NCBI GenBank assembly: GCA_051530055.1
Contig: CM121343.1
Coordinates: forward strand, 7,564,001 to 7,628,000
Source of the DNA: Neoechinorhynchus agilis
Taxonomy: Eukaryota > Acanthocephala
Length of the DNA: 64,000 nucleotides
Direction: 5' to 3'
How positions within the stretch are numbered: position 1 is the first letter of the stretch; each line of letters begins with the position of its first letter. This document shows positions 21,388-33,135 of this stretch, piece by piece. The notes beneath the pieces are model-generated. The model saw only the letters and a program-made list of their open reading frames with translations. It was not told the origin of the DNA and searched no databases. The translations under genes and the position numbers were made by a program.

Positions 21388-22723
21388 TTAGAAGTCTTCA
21401 GCCGCGGTAAATGATTAGTTCCATTAAAAACGTTCTGCGAACCTCTTAAGGGGTTCATCATCAGTTAGTAAAAGACGCCAACAAACTAAGATGATGAAGA
21501 GCCGACGAGGTTCGCAAAACGTCTTCAATAAATTCTTTACCGGGTGAGAATAGCTAAATAAAAGACTTTTAACCCAATCACATATCGAAATTTTGAACTT
21601 TTTATTAAAAGTCTTTTATTTGGGTCTTCAACCCGGTAAAGAGTTCATTAAAGACGTTCTGCGAGCTTCTTTGGCTCTTCATCATCAGTTTGTTTCTTAG
21701 TAAAAGACGCTAACAAACTAAGATGATGAAGAACCGACGAGGTTCGCAGAACGTCTTTAATAAACTATTTACCGGGTGAGAATAGCTAAATAAAAGACTT
21801 TTAACCTAATCACATATCGAAATTTTGAACTTTCTGTTAAAAATCTTTTATTTGGGTCTTCAACCGGTAAAGAGTTTATTAAAGACGTTCTGCGAACTTC
21901 GTTGGCTCTTCATCATCAGTTTGTTAGTTATTAAAAGATGCTGACAAGCTGATGAAGAGCCAACGAAGTTCGCAGAACGTCTTTAATAAACTCTTTACCG
22001 GGTGCGAATAGCTAAATAAAAGACTTTTAACCTAATCACATATCGAAATTTTGAACTTTTTATTAAAAGTCTTTTATTTGGGTCTTCAACCCGGTAAAGA
22101 GTTCATTAAAGACGTTCTGCGAGCTTCGTTGGCTCTTTATCATCAGTTTGTTTCTTAGTAAAAGACGCTAACAAACTAAGATGATGAAGAACCGACGAAG
22201 TTCGCAGAACGTCTTTAATAAACTCTTTACCGGGTGCGAATAGCTAAATAAAAGACTTAATCATATTCATCGGTACCTAATCACATATCGACATTTTGAA
22301 CTTTTTATTAAAAGTCTTTTATTTGGGTCTTCAGCCGGTAAAGAGTTTATTAAAGACGTTCTGCGAACTTCGTTGGCTCTTCATCATCAGTTTCCTATTA
22401 AAAGACGCTAACAAACTAAGATGGTGAAGAGCCAACGAAGTTCGCAAAACGTCTTTAATAAATTCTTTATCGGGGGTGAGAATAGCTAAATAAAAGACTT
22501 TTAACCTAATCGCATATCGACATTTTGAACTTTTTATTAAAAGTCTTTTATTTAGGTCTTCAACCGGTAAAGAGTTTATTAAAGACGTTCTGCGAGCTTC
22601 GTTGGCTCTTCATCATCAGTTTGCTATTAAAAGACGCTAACAAACTAAGATGATGAAAAGCCGACGAAGTTCGCAGAGCGTCTTCAATAAAAACTATTAT
22701 TTACCGCGGTTGAAGACTTCTAA
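21388..22723. repeat. Satellite B array 2, bounded by terminal inverted repeats
   Basis: Same palindromic units as array 1 (GACGTTCTGCGA on one arm, TCGCAGAACGTC on the other). The array has distinct matching ends: GAAGTCTTCAGCCGCGGTAA at 21391 and the reverse complement of GAAGTCTTCAACCGCGGTAA ending at 22720. Both ends are flanked by TA. TA-flanked terminal inverted repeats are the hallmark of Tc1/mariner-type MITEs, so the array looks like one hairpin element whose interior has been tandemly amplified. Confidence 0.9.
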
Positions 22724-22760
22724 ACACAATAATTTCAAATTATTTTTATTCTATAAGTTG

Positions 22761-22974
22761 ATTTTCTCTATACGGCGAGTTTTTCCCTCCTCGAGATTTG
22801 TTTGTAAACAGGCAAATTTTCGAGGCCTCAACCTCCTTATGAAGCATTGGTTGTAAGTTTTTAGAGATGTAAGTTGCAATGTTTGATAAGGAGGCTGAGG
22901 CGTCGAAAATTTGCATGTTTACAAATAAATCTCGAGGAGGGCAAAACTCGTCGTACAGAGAAAATGAACCCCTC
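22761..22974. repeat. Inverted repeat with about 80 bp arms
   Basis: Left arm 22761-22840 (ATTTTCTCTATACGGCGAGT then CCTCCTCGAGATTTGTTTGT) and right arm 22887-22974 (reverse complement with scattered mismatches, ending CAGAGAAAAT) flank a spacer of about 46 bases. It lies directly after satellite B array 2. A foldback MITE is likely. Confidence 0.85.
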
Positions 22975-23029
22975 CAAGAATAAACTCGATCGAATCCAAA
23001 GTTGATAGTAATCTCTTTTTTTACGTGTC

Positions 23030-24287
23030 GTGTGCTGCTCCTCTTTGGAAACCTGCGAGAATCACAGCATTAAATGGAACTATTCAAACATTATTGTGGT
23101 CAGCGATGATGTCGGCGGAGGCAATAATCATTCCATGATCGATTGCGGTCACATCGTATCTTGTGTTAGCGATATCACCAATTACCTGGCTCTATGGAAT
23201 GGAGCAATCGGTAAGATCGACGGTGATTCGTTTGATTTTCACCCAATAACTTCTATTCAGTTTAATGAATTGAAAAATGCGAGTCCACATAACGGTGAAC
23301 CTGTAGTTCTAAGAGACCAAAGTCTCTATGTTTCACCACAGTTAGAAATTGTGGATTTGATTTCAAAAGATTATTATTGTCCACTTATCTTGTTCAAGCA
23401 GGAATCTCGGTTTCAAGTCCATTTCGTAAATGACAGCAAGCGAGCAACTTTCCAAGAGATGTTAAGCAGCCACTAATGATTATTATGGCCTACATATAAC
23501 CATTCGTGTGTTCATAAGCACTTGTGATTTAGTTTGTCAACTAAATGTAACCAAAACTCCACCAGCCATAATTCCGCCCGAAACTAATACTACCAACTAC
23601 TTTACGTTTGAGCATTGGTTAAGCGAATCGGAGCCGGATAACTGCAAAGATCTCAGTTTACCTCAATTTCACTGGTTCGAGCCCGTATCTCAAGTAATGA
23701 TCATCATATCATTACATAAGTGCGTTTTCTACTGTTTCGTCATACCAAGTGCATTGGAAATCGCTAATTTGCTGATGAAATTCGATTATCCAGCATACGA
23801 CATTCCAATACCTACATTACGATTTGAGGATTCTAGTTTTCTTACTCAGGTTAGAAGGCAGGATGTGAAGTTTAGGAGTTTGAAGGCCCGTGAAAATAAG
23901 CAAAGTGATTCTGAACCCGTTCAAATCTTCGATACTGTTCATGAAAACGAAGCAGTCAACATCCCCGATGATCTTAATACATCTCACAAATTGGAAAAAA
24001 CAACGGAAGGCGCTCAACACGAGTCCAGTCGTACAAATAAAAGTGCTACAAGGTCCACGAATTTGAAGGTTCTAACACGACGCATGGTTGTTTCCCGGCT
24101 TAAGAAACTTGGCATGCAAGAAAATAGCGACGAGTTCATCAAATTCACCCGAGCCCTTTGTACCGTGGCCAAGTCGCTACTTCCGAATTGCGACATTAGT
24201 AAAGAAGACGACAGAAGACGCCTTAAACAAATAATAAAAACCAACGCAGAATTTATCATTGAATCCCAGACAAGGTTTGTGCAATAG
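23030..24287 (+). CDS. Probable MTBP-family protein (replication initiation)
   Basis: Two coding blocks joined by a phase-matched 58 nt intron (23461-23518). No ATG is seen at the left end, so an upstream exon is probably missing. The C-terminal 70 residues resemble the conserved C-terminus of animal MTBP: LTRRMVVSRLKKLGMQEN, FIKFTRALCTVAKSLLPNC and RRRLKQIIKTNAEFIIES against the family pattern L..VV...L.KH......F..C...LF.I.K..LKD......L...MK..A. MTBP partners Treslin/Sld3 at replication origins. The middle is Ser/Asn/Glu-rich and unstructured. The assignment rests on recall of one conserved block, so it is tentative. AATAAA occurs at about 24329. Confidence 0.45.
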
Positions 24288-24484
24288 TCGAGATGCTTTT
24301 CATGTGCTAAGCCATATAATTTACTGAATAATAAAATTTTAACAGTTATTTTAACTGATTAGTCCAACTGTCCAGAATTGTGGCATTAATGGGGAATTCA
24401 TTTCTCAAAAGTTCGCTCATGGCTCACATTGTATTTAAGGTCGAGTTTTTTAATTGACAATTGGGTGGGCGATTAAAATAATAA

Positions 24485-26170
24485 AGAAAAATCTTTATTT
24501 TCAAGCTTTCGCCGTCTTACGACTTCTTCAGGAATCTACGAAGGCGCGTGGAGATTCAACGTGTGTTAAACAAGAGACATCGAAGGGGAATGTTCATCCC
24601 GCTTATTGAGCAGTTCTGCGGCTTTGTCTAATTGTCTGCGGAAACGCCATCCCTTCCCCTTCTAACCGCCCGGGATATAAGTAGTGCCGGGGAGATAAAT
24701 ATTTACACCGGGTCCTTGACCACAACCCTTGCTCATGGTGTGGCCATGATTTAGCGTCCTGATTCAGTGCTTTCTGAACGTGTTTCTTCAAACGTTGATG
24801 CAATCGCCGTTCATTTTTCCCGATGTAGGTAACCTCGCGATTTTCATCAGCCAAACATCGTTCGCTGGTCATCTCGCAGATCACGTTGTTTCGAGTACAA
24901 ATCGAACCTTGTCGGCCATTTTTGTCAATGGACTTTCCTGGGACGTTCGTACAAACAATCACGAATCTGGACATGTTTCCGACGTTTTTATGATGTCCAG
25001 ATTCTTGTCAAGATTCGACTAAGTGTAGGCACGCTTATGTTGACAATCCGGGCATCCATTCTCGATCGTCGCAGCATCTTTCGGGCGTCACCAGTAAACG
25101 TTTCACTGATATATGGTACCTTAAGAACCGTTTCTCCTTTCTTAAATCACACCGCTGCAGGAAACGCATGATTTCCTGAATTGTATATCCATTATCAGCG
25201 AAAATTGCGTTCCCTTTATCTATCGCCAACCGTTTCTGCGTTAATGACGATAAGTAAACCAATGCTGTCTTGTGCATCTCAACACAAGTTGCCCCTTTCA
25301 TCGCCCAAGGATAATGATAATCTCGATGCATGACTATCCTTTTACGGCACGGTTTGCGACACCAATGGAAATCATTGAGATCATTAACTTTGAAACACAA
25401 ACTGAGGAATGGCAGATAATCCGATGGTTTTGTCTCGCGTCACTTTATTCCAACCATTAGGAATTTCATCGACTTCACAATCCTCTCTGTAGGTGAACAG
25501 CACACCATCCACATAGCAAAGATAATTCTGGCTCGACCTCAAATGTGGGAAGATACACTGCTGACGGGAACAAAGCTGTTTCCCATTGACAGTCCACGGA
25601 TTTGCCTATAAAATCGGTCGTTATATCGAAAGATGTTGAACTCTAAACCCATTCTAGTGAGTCGAATCACGTCCTTCGGTAGCATTCTGAAAAGATTTAG
25701 GGCCTCTTTGTTCTCAATCAACCGCTTCTCAAGTGCTTGTGCCGCTCCCTCATTGTCGACGTTCGTATAGAGCGAGACAAAATCAAAAGACATAACCTGG
25801 CTACCATTTAAGTCATCACGTCGCGCATTTAAAGAATTAAGTAACCCCTCAACCTTCCGCATATATGAACTCGTTCTCTAAAGCAGTGGGCTAATCGCCT
25901 TCGCCAAGAAGCGAGATAATCGGTACGCAGGTCCATTGACTACCGAAATAATCGCTTTGCATTTAAGCAAAGACGCTGTAGTTAATGTTACCGGACCGAC
26001 CGTAATCTTTTGCGATTTGACCATTGGATACATCACGGGCACCCGTAACGGTCCATGCATGAAGCTACTCATTCCTTTCAAGTCTCTTGTGGTTATAACT
26101 ACACGAAAGTTGCGGTTCAAATTCTTGCGCTTCAATTCGCAATCGTGGCAAGATCTCGCAGTGCGCTTAT
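24485..26170 (-). mobile_element. Penelope-like retroelement, broken
   Basis: Reading right to left, the element shows NGPAYRLSRFLAKAISPLL (about 25880-25940), reverse-transcriptase motifs MSFDFVSLYTNVDNEGAAQALE and YRQIRGLSMGN (about 25560-25800), a linker typical of the family (IFADNGYTIQEIMRFLQR, about 25150), and a GIY-YIG-type endonuclease part (REVTYIGKNERRLHQRLKKH, about 24780-24840). This order, reverse transcriptase then GIY-YIG, defines Penelope-like elements of the endonuclease-bearing group. It has several breaks and is not intact. Its downstream end carries a hammerhead-like motif (24507-24531). Satellite D abuts its upstream end. Confidence 0.85.
24507..24531 (-). ncRNA. Hammerhead-ribozyme-like motif at the Penelope-like element end
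   Basis: On the minus strand: CTGAAGA (fits CUGANGA), one A, stem GUCGU with loop AAG and ACGGC, then GAAA, followed by GCTTGAAAATAAAG. Penelope-like elements are known to carry hammerhead motifs with very short helix III in their terminal repeats. The core boxes and helix II fit; a cleavage site and helix I are not identified, so activity is unknown. Confidence 0.5.
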
Positions 26171-26198
26171 CGATCGGGATAAGGCCACTGCCCCTCGC

Positions 26199-27935
26199 CA
26201 GTCATTGTTTTTAGAGGAAATCACAACCTCTAAAAACGGTGACCGATGTGACTTTTTCGAAAAATATTTCCATAAAAAATGTGTTATCCGGTGGATAATG
26301 ATCACCACATCTCTATCATCCCAAAGGATTTTCTCTGGATGATATTTTATTGAAATATTTTGCGAGGAAGCTTCACCTCGTCAGCCATTGTTTTTAGAGG
26401 AAATCACAACCTCTAAAAACGGTGACCGATGTGGCTTTTCCACAAAATATTTAAATAAAATATGTTTTATCCGCGGATAATGATCACCACATCTCTATCA
26501 TCCCAAAGGATTTTCTCTGGATGATATTTTATTGAAATATTTTGCGAGGAAGCCTCACCTCGTCAGTCATTGTTTTTGAGGAAATCACAACCTCTAAAAA
26601 ACGATGACCGATGTGACTTTTTCGCAAAATATTTAAATAAAATATGTTTTATCCGCGGATAATGATCACCACATCTCTATCATCCCGAAGGATTTTCTCT
26701 GGATGATATTTTATGAAATATTTGGGGGTTAGTCATTGTTTTTAGAGGAAATCACAACCTCTAAAAACGATGACCGATGTGGCTTTTTCGCAAAATATTT
26801 AAATAAAATATGTTTTATCCGCGGATAATGATCACCACATCTCTATCATCCCGAAGGATTTTCTCTGGATGATATTTTATTGAAATATTTTGCGAGGAAG
26901 CCTCACCTCGTCAGTCATTGTTTTTGAGGAAATCACAACCTCTAAAAAACGATGACCGATGTGACTTTTTCGCAAAATATTTAAATAAAATATGTTTTAT
27001 CCGCGGATAATGATCACCACATCTCTATCATCCCGAAGGATTTTCTCTGGATGATATTTTATGAAATATTTGCGAGGAAGCTAGTCATTGTTTTTGAGGA
27101 AATCACAACCTCTAAAAACGATGACCGATGTGGCTTTTTCACAAAATATTTAAATAAAATATGTTTTATCCGCGGATAATGATCACCACATCTCTATCAT
27201 CCCGAAGGATTTTCTCTGGATGATATTTTATAGAAATATTTGCGAGGAAGCTCACCTCGTCAGTCATTGTTTTTAAGGAAATCACAACCTCTAAAAAACG
27301 ATGACCGATGTGACTTTTTCACAAAATATTTAAATAAAATATGTTTTATCCGCGGATAATGATCACCACATCTCTATCATCCCGAAGGATTTTCTCTGGA
27401 TGATATTTTATTGAAATATTTTGCGAGGAAGCTCACCTCGTCAGTCATTGTTTTTAAGGAAATCACAACCTCTAAAAAACGATGACCGATGTGGCTTTTT
27501 CACAAAATATTTAAATAAAATATGTTTTATCCGCGGATAATGATCACCACATCTCTATCATCCCAAAGGATTTTCTCTGGATGATATTTTATTGAAATAT
27601 TTTGCGAGGGCTTCACCTCGTCAGTCATTGTTTTTGAGGAAATCACAACCTCTAAAAACGGTGACCGATGTGGCTTTTCCACAAAATATTTAAATAAAAT
27701 ATGTTTTATCCGCGGATAATGATCACCACATCTCTATCATCCCAAAGGATTTTCTCTGGATGATATTTTATTGAAATATTTTGCGAGGAAGCCTCACCTC
27801 GTCAGCCATTGTTTTTAGAGGAAATCACAACCTCTAAAAACGGTGACCGATGTGGCTTTTTCGCAAAATATTTATATAAAATATGTTTTATCTGCAGGGT
27901 AATGATAACGACGAATCAATCATCCCGAAGGATAT
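26199..27935. repeat. Satellite D array, about 183 bp unit, about 10 copies
   Basis: GTCATTGTTTTT (or GCCATTG) recurs about every 183 bases, with shorter 166-base units near 26732 and 27085. Each unit has two inverted repeats: GAGGAAATCACAACCTCT plus flanking GTTTTT/AAAAAC, and an arm GCAAAATATTTAAATAAAAT mirrored across the unit by ATTTTATTGAAATATTTTGC. Unit edges vary most (CGAGGAAGCCTCACCTCGTC or shortened forms). The left edge coincides with the end of the Penelope-like element. Confidence 0.95.
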
Positions 27936-29091
27936 TCTTTGGATAGCTTAATTTGGTTTAGATTGTTGCCGCAACAAAGCAAAATACAAAAGCAGATAAC
28001 GAACCAACGTCTGAATTTCACGTACATTAAGAAATTCGCAACCATCAAAGGACTACGGAAGAAAGATTAGACTGTTGAACAATCTCCTTTTATTTTTAAT
28101 GAGTTTTTCGGTTCACTTTGCTTTTTTGGGTGGTTGTTGTGTTATTTTGTTTCACTTTTTTCTCATAATCAAAATATTGAAGGTGGTCAACATCTTGATC
28201 AAACGATGGTACTCGCCAATTCCTGAGAATATCTCATAGTTTCTTTAAATTTTAGTCGTTTGGACGGCGAGAATGTGTTATAATGACCAATCAATATTTT
28301 TTCTCAATTTCGCAACGCTTACAGATTTGCGTCCACGTCTGAAATTCAATATTTAAATCATTCTTCATTTTGAGCCATTAGCTAAAGCCATTCGTGTGAT
28401 TTTTAGCCCGAAGATCAAAAATATCAACTCTAGTTCATAGATGCAATTATTTGCCAATAAAAGACTCCATTTTCCGGGACTCTTCCCAATGTGGTTCATG
28501 TTTAGGCATTTCACTATGCTGTTAGAAGCCTTTTCGGCGAGAAACTCTTTGATAGCAATATATTTGGAAAAAGGTACATTGACGAGGCCAAGTTTTGTAT
28601 GGAACAATTCCATTTTTGTGTTTTTTTGATGATAATCAAAATATTTCTTTGGACTTCAAGCTGAAGATCTCTCAGTGAGAAAAAATAGCATTTATAACTC
28701 GGAACACTTAAACGACCTGAAGAAGGAGACGAAGTTTTGTAATTCGATTTAAGATTCATATGCTCATGTTGTTGTTGATTTCATAAAATGGCTCTGATTC
28801 CAGTAGTCGACTATCTCGGGTGTTGTTGACAAGCGACCTCGTAAACAACAATATATATATAGTTGTTGTTTTTTTTCCAATGGCAAACGTAGTTGCGCCA
28901 TAGCATCTTTTCTTCGATGGATGTGCCACTTTTCCCCATCACCACGTCGTAAAATATCTCCCGAAGCACATAAATTAGCAGACGTCTTCCAAGAAAACGG
29001 AGCGTTAAAGCAGCGCATTGATTAGCGCACGCCATCATTGTGATTTGTTGTAATCCGGGTCTCTCGATTGATAATCTGAGCCAGCTTTTAG
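27936..29091. other. Intergenic upstream of the ankyrin/SOCS gene
   Basis: No supported gene. There is a short (TA)n run with ATATATATA near 28850. CCTGAAGAAGGAGACGAAG (28717-28735) resembles the terminal motif of Penelope-like elements without its hairpin. Confidence 0.35.
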
Positions 29092-30614
29092 ATGGAAGCT
29101 ACTACTAACAAACAACTTCATCAAACATCCAGTGGTCCAGATAACTCGACCGCATTTAAGAATAAAAACGTAGATGGAGCACTTTGGAACGCATGCAAGT
29201 TCGGCGATGCAGAACAATGCAAGGCGGCACTGGAGAAAGGAGCAAATCCTGATGGATGTAAGGACACTTTGAAATCAATTGAAGGTGGTCAACGTATAAA
29301 CCAATCAAGTAGCCCCTTGTGTGCAGCCGCTCATAAAGGATTCGAAGAAATCGTGGGCATTCTGATTGAACATGGCGCTGACGTCAATGTTCGTGTCGAC
29401 TCATTGGTTGTGAATCGCTCTGCTCTGTCGTCGTTCACCACCACCACACCGCGATTGATAATTTCTTCTTAAAAGATTCAGTGAACATTAATTGTCAATC
29501 GCTGGTCTACATCGTCAGATTCGTCCGAGAATGATACAAGAAGACACCTTCCCCCTGGCCATTCGAGTGTAGTGCCCTATTATGACACTCCACTCACATT
29601 AGCCATCAAATACGGACACACCGCGATTGCGAAGAAACTCGTGGAAAATGGGGCCGAAGTGCTTCTGAACTACGGCAACACTTTCGAGAAATCACCTTTG
29701 CAGGAAACGATAAGACTTTATAGGACGGATTGTCTAAACATGATATATGAACATGCATCGCGCTCTAAAATCAATGTGTTCAACCAGACCACGTCCGAGT
29801 TCGAAATGCGTTCAATTGACGATGTTCTGCGGATGCACAAGAACGATATCGTGAAACAGTGTCTTATTAACGACAATGCCGAAGCGCTTGCTATTTTTAT
29901 TCCGATTCTTTGGAATTCAGATCATCTGAACAGCGATTTAATGATGACATCTATCAGTAATTTAATGCTTAAAAACAAAGTACAAACTGACAAGGCTGCT
30001 CACGTGCTACAAACCATCCTTGAGCACATTCCTGAGGATACTCTGAAATTATATGACTTTGCGTTATTTTTAAAGGGATTCCTAAGACTTTTATCTGCCA
30101 GGTTCTTAAGCATAAGCGATGAACGTTTCACTCTTCTGCTTTAAAACATGAGCTCTCCATTTTTAAAAAAATTGCAATCTCTAACAGAGAGTTCATGTGA
30201 AACAGGGCAAACCTGTTCTTCATCGTGATGAAGTACCACAAGGAACTTAATTTTGAGAATTATCTTCAGGAACTAGATTCTTGTTTTATGAATCTGTACG
30301 ACACAGTCCGCGATACCGGTGAAAATAAAATGAACATTATTGAATTTATGATGAACTTTTACGAAAATCTTATTCTAATGGGACATCTCCGGCTCACTCC
30401 TGCGGTTATTGTACAGATCCTTAATTATAAGCACGTAATTGAATTTGAAAAAATTCAAGAGTATCTTCTTTTCAGAGCCACGCGACCACTAACACTTAAA
30501 GATATATGCCGGCTCAGAATCAAACAAAACATGAAATCTTATAAACGAGCATCGATCGATTGTCTAAGATTACAGCCACCGGATCTCTACGACTACGTGT
30601 ACTACCTAGTGTAG
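29092..30614 (+). CDS. Ankyrin-repeat and SOCS-box (ASB-type) protein
   Basis: Three coding blocks. Block 1 (from ATG 29092) contains ankyrin repeats: GALWNACKFGDAEQCKAALE and SSPLCAAAHKGFEEIVGILI then EHGADVNV. Block 2 (acceptor about 29572) continues with TPLTLAIKYGHTAIAKKLVE then NGAEVL, then helical sequence. Block 3 (about 30225-30614) ends with a SOCS-box-like motif, RPLTLKDICRLRIKQNMK then IDCLRLQPPDLYDYVYYL. That matches the family ending (P-R-x-L-x-x-L-C-R-x-x-I...L-P-x-x-L...Y-L). ASB proteins are substrate receptors of Cullin-5/Elongin ubiquitin ligases. Block 1 to 2 can be joined in phase from a GT after AATGTTC (about 29392), giving DVNVLPYYDTPL; that intron would be about 180 nt, longer than usual here. 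AATAAA lies at about 30653. Confidence 0.75.
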
Positions 30615-30880
30615 CTTCAGTTTTAAATGGAACTACCGTATACTGTTTTAGCAATAAAATGATAATTCACTACGTTACGAACCCTCAATTCACTCGCCTC
30701 CGAAGCTCATCGACCCGTGTTTCTTATAGCCATTTTCAAACCCATTCTCGCAAATTAAGATCTCTTTAAGAAGGTGTGAATAATGATGCCGCTCAAAGGT
30801 ATCAGCCAAAGACCGTATAGGAAGCACATTCTACATCGAACGCTTATTTGGGCAATTTTAGGCATAAATCGAAAGGAATC

Positions 30881-33135
30881 AAATACTTTTTCTTTGTTAT
30901 AACCTCCCGCCTCATTCCAAAATTCACCGATGATTTATTTCCCCGATATTTCACCTCTCGGATAATTCCGACATTTTCCCATCGGACGCTCAAAGTGAAT
31001 TAAAATCCGGGAAGTGACAAAACTAAGAAAAAAAGAACATCTTTTCCTCCGAAGACAATAATCCTGCAACAAGAATATCTTCGTTTTTCTTGTTATAACC
31101 TCCCGCCTCATTCCAAAATTCACCGATGATTTATTTCCCCGATGTTTCACCTCTCGGATAATTCCGACATTTTCCCATCGGACGCTCAAAGTGAATTAAA
31201 ATCCGAGAAGTGACAAAACTAAGAAAAAAAGAACATCTTTTCCTCCGAAGACAATAATCCTGCAACAAGAATATCTTCGTTTTTCTTTGTTATAACCTCC
31301 CGCCTCATTCCAAAATTCACCGATGATTTATTTCCCCGATATTTCACCTCTCGGATAATTCCGACATTTTCCCATCGGACGCTCAAAGTGAATTAAAATC
31401 CGAGAAGTGACAAAACTAAGAAAAAAGAACATCTTTTCCTCCGAAGACAATAATCCTGCAACAAGAATATCTTCGTTTTTCTTTGTTATAACCTCCCGCC
31501 TCATTCCAAAATTCACCGATGATTTATTTCCCCGATGTTTCACCTCTCGGATAATTCCGACATTTTCCCATCGGACGCTCAAAGTGAATTAAAATCCGAG
31601 AAGTGACAAAACTAAGAAAAAAAGAACATCTTTTCCTCCGAAGACAATAATCCTGCAACAAGAATATCTTCGTTTTTCTTTGTTATACCTCCCGCCTCAT
31701 TCCAAAATTCACCGATGATTTATTTCCCCGATATTTCACCTCTCGGATAATTCCGACATTTTCCCATCGGACGCTCAAAGTGAATTAAAATCCGAGAAGT
31801 GACAAAACTAAGAAAAAAGAACATCTTTTCCTCCGAAGACAATAATCCTGCAACAAGAATATCTTCGTTTTTCTTTGTTATAACCTCCCGCCTCATTCCA
31901 AAATTCACCGATGATTTATTTCCCCGATATTTCACCTCTCGGATAATTCCGACATTTTCCCATCGGACGCTCAAAGTGAATTAAAATCCGAGAAGTGACA
32001 AAACTAAGAAAAAAAGAACATCTTTTCCTCCGAAGACAATAATCCTGCAACAAGAATATCTTCGTTTTTCTTGTTATAACCTCCCGCCTCATTCCAAAAT
32101 TCACCGATGATTTATTTCCCCGATGTTTCACCTCTCGGATAATTCCGACATTTTCCCATCGGACGCTCAAAGTGAATTAAAATCCGAGAAGTGACAAAAC
32201 TAAGAAAAAAAGAACATCTTTTCCTCCGAAGACAATAATCCTGCAACAAGAATATCGTTTTTCTTTGTTATAACCTCCCGCCTCATTCCAAAATTCACCG
32301 ATGATTTATTTCCCCGATATTTCACCTCTCGGATAATTCCGACATTTTCCCATCGGACGCTCAAGTGATTAAAATCAAAGTGACAAACTAAGAAAAAAAG
32401 AACATCTTTTCCTCCGAAGACAATAATCCTGCAACAAGAATATCTTCGTTTTTCTTTGTTATAACCTCCCGCCTCATTCCAAAATTCACCGATGATTTAT
32501 TTCCCCGATATTTCACCTCTCGGATAATTCCGACATTTTCCCATCGGACGCTCAAAGTGAATTAAAATCCGAGAAGTGACAAAACTAAGAAAAAAAGAAC
32601 ATCTTTTCCTCTGAAGACAATAATCCTGCAACAAGAATATCTTCGTTTTTCTTTGTTATAACCTCCCGCCTCATTCCAAAATTCACCGATGATTTATTTC
32701 CCCGATGTTTCACCTCTCGGATAATTCCGACATTTTCCCATCGGACGCTCAAAGTGAATTAAAATCCGAGAAGTGACAAAACTAAGAAAAAAAGAACATC
32801 TTTTCCTCCGAAGACAATAATCCTGCAACAAGAATATCTTCGTTTTTCTTTGTTATAACCTCCCGCCTCATTCCAAAATTCACCGATGATTTATTTCCCC
32901 GATATTTCACCTCTCGGATAATTCCGACATTTTCCCATCGGACGCTCAAAGTGAATTAAAATCCGAGAAGTGACAAAACTAAGAAAAAAAGAACATCTTT
33001 TCCTCCGAAGACAATAATCCTGCAACAAGAATATCTTCGTTTTTCTTTGTTATAACCTCCCGCCTCATTCCAAAATTCACCGATGATTTATTTCCCCGAT
33101 GTTTCACCTCTCGGATAATTCCGACATTTTCCCAT
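30881..33135. repeat. Satellite E array 1, 196 bp unit, about 11 copies
   Basis: Units containing CCTCCCGCCTCATTCCAAAA, CACCGATGATTTATTTCCCC, CCTCTCGGATAATTCCGACA and AGAACATCTTTTCCTCCGAA repeat every 196 bases (paired landmarks 31328 and 31720 are 392 apart). A GATGTTTC/GATATTTC variant alternates in successive units over much of the array, suggesting a two-unit higher-order repeat. Short frames of 84 codons recur but arise from repeat phase, since 196 is not a multiple of three. Confidence 0.95.

Noticed and set aside
26199-27935. Hammerhead in satellite D (CTGACGA, GAAA and GGTC on the minus strand with a long helix-I-like stem)
   Set aside because: When helix I is paired from the CTGACGA box, the nucleotide at the cleavage position becomes G instead of NUH, and helix III does not form next to GAAA. 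It is probably an ordinary hairpin satellite.
30935-32170. Repeated 84-codon minus-strand open frames in satellite E (also mirrored in array 2)
   Set aside because: They recur because the satellite repeats. The 196-base unit is not a multiple of three, the frames end at fixed unit positions, and they resemble no protein.
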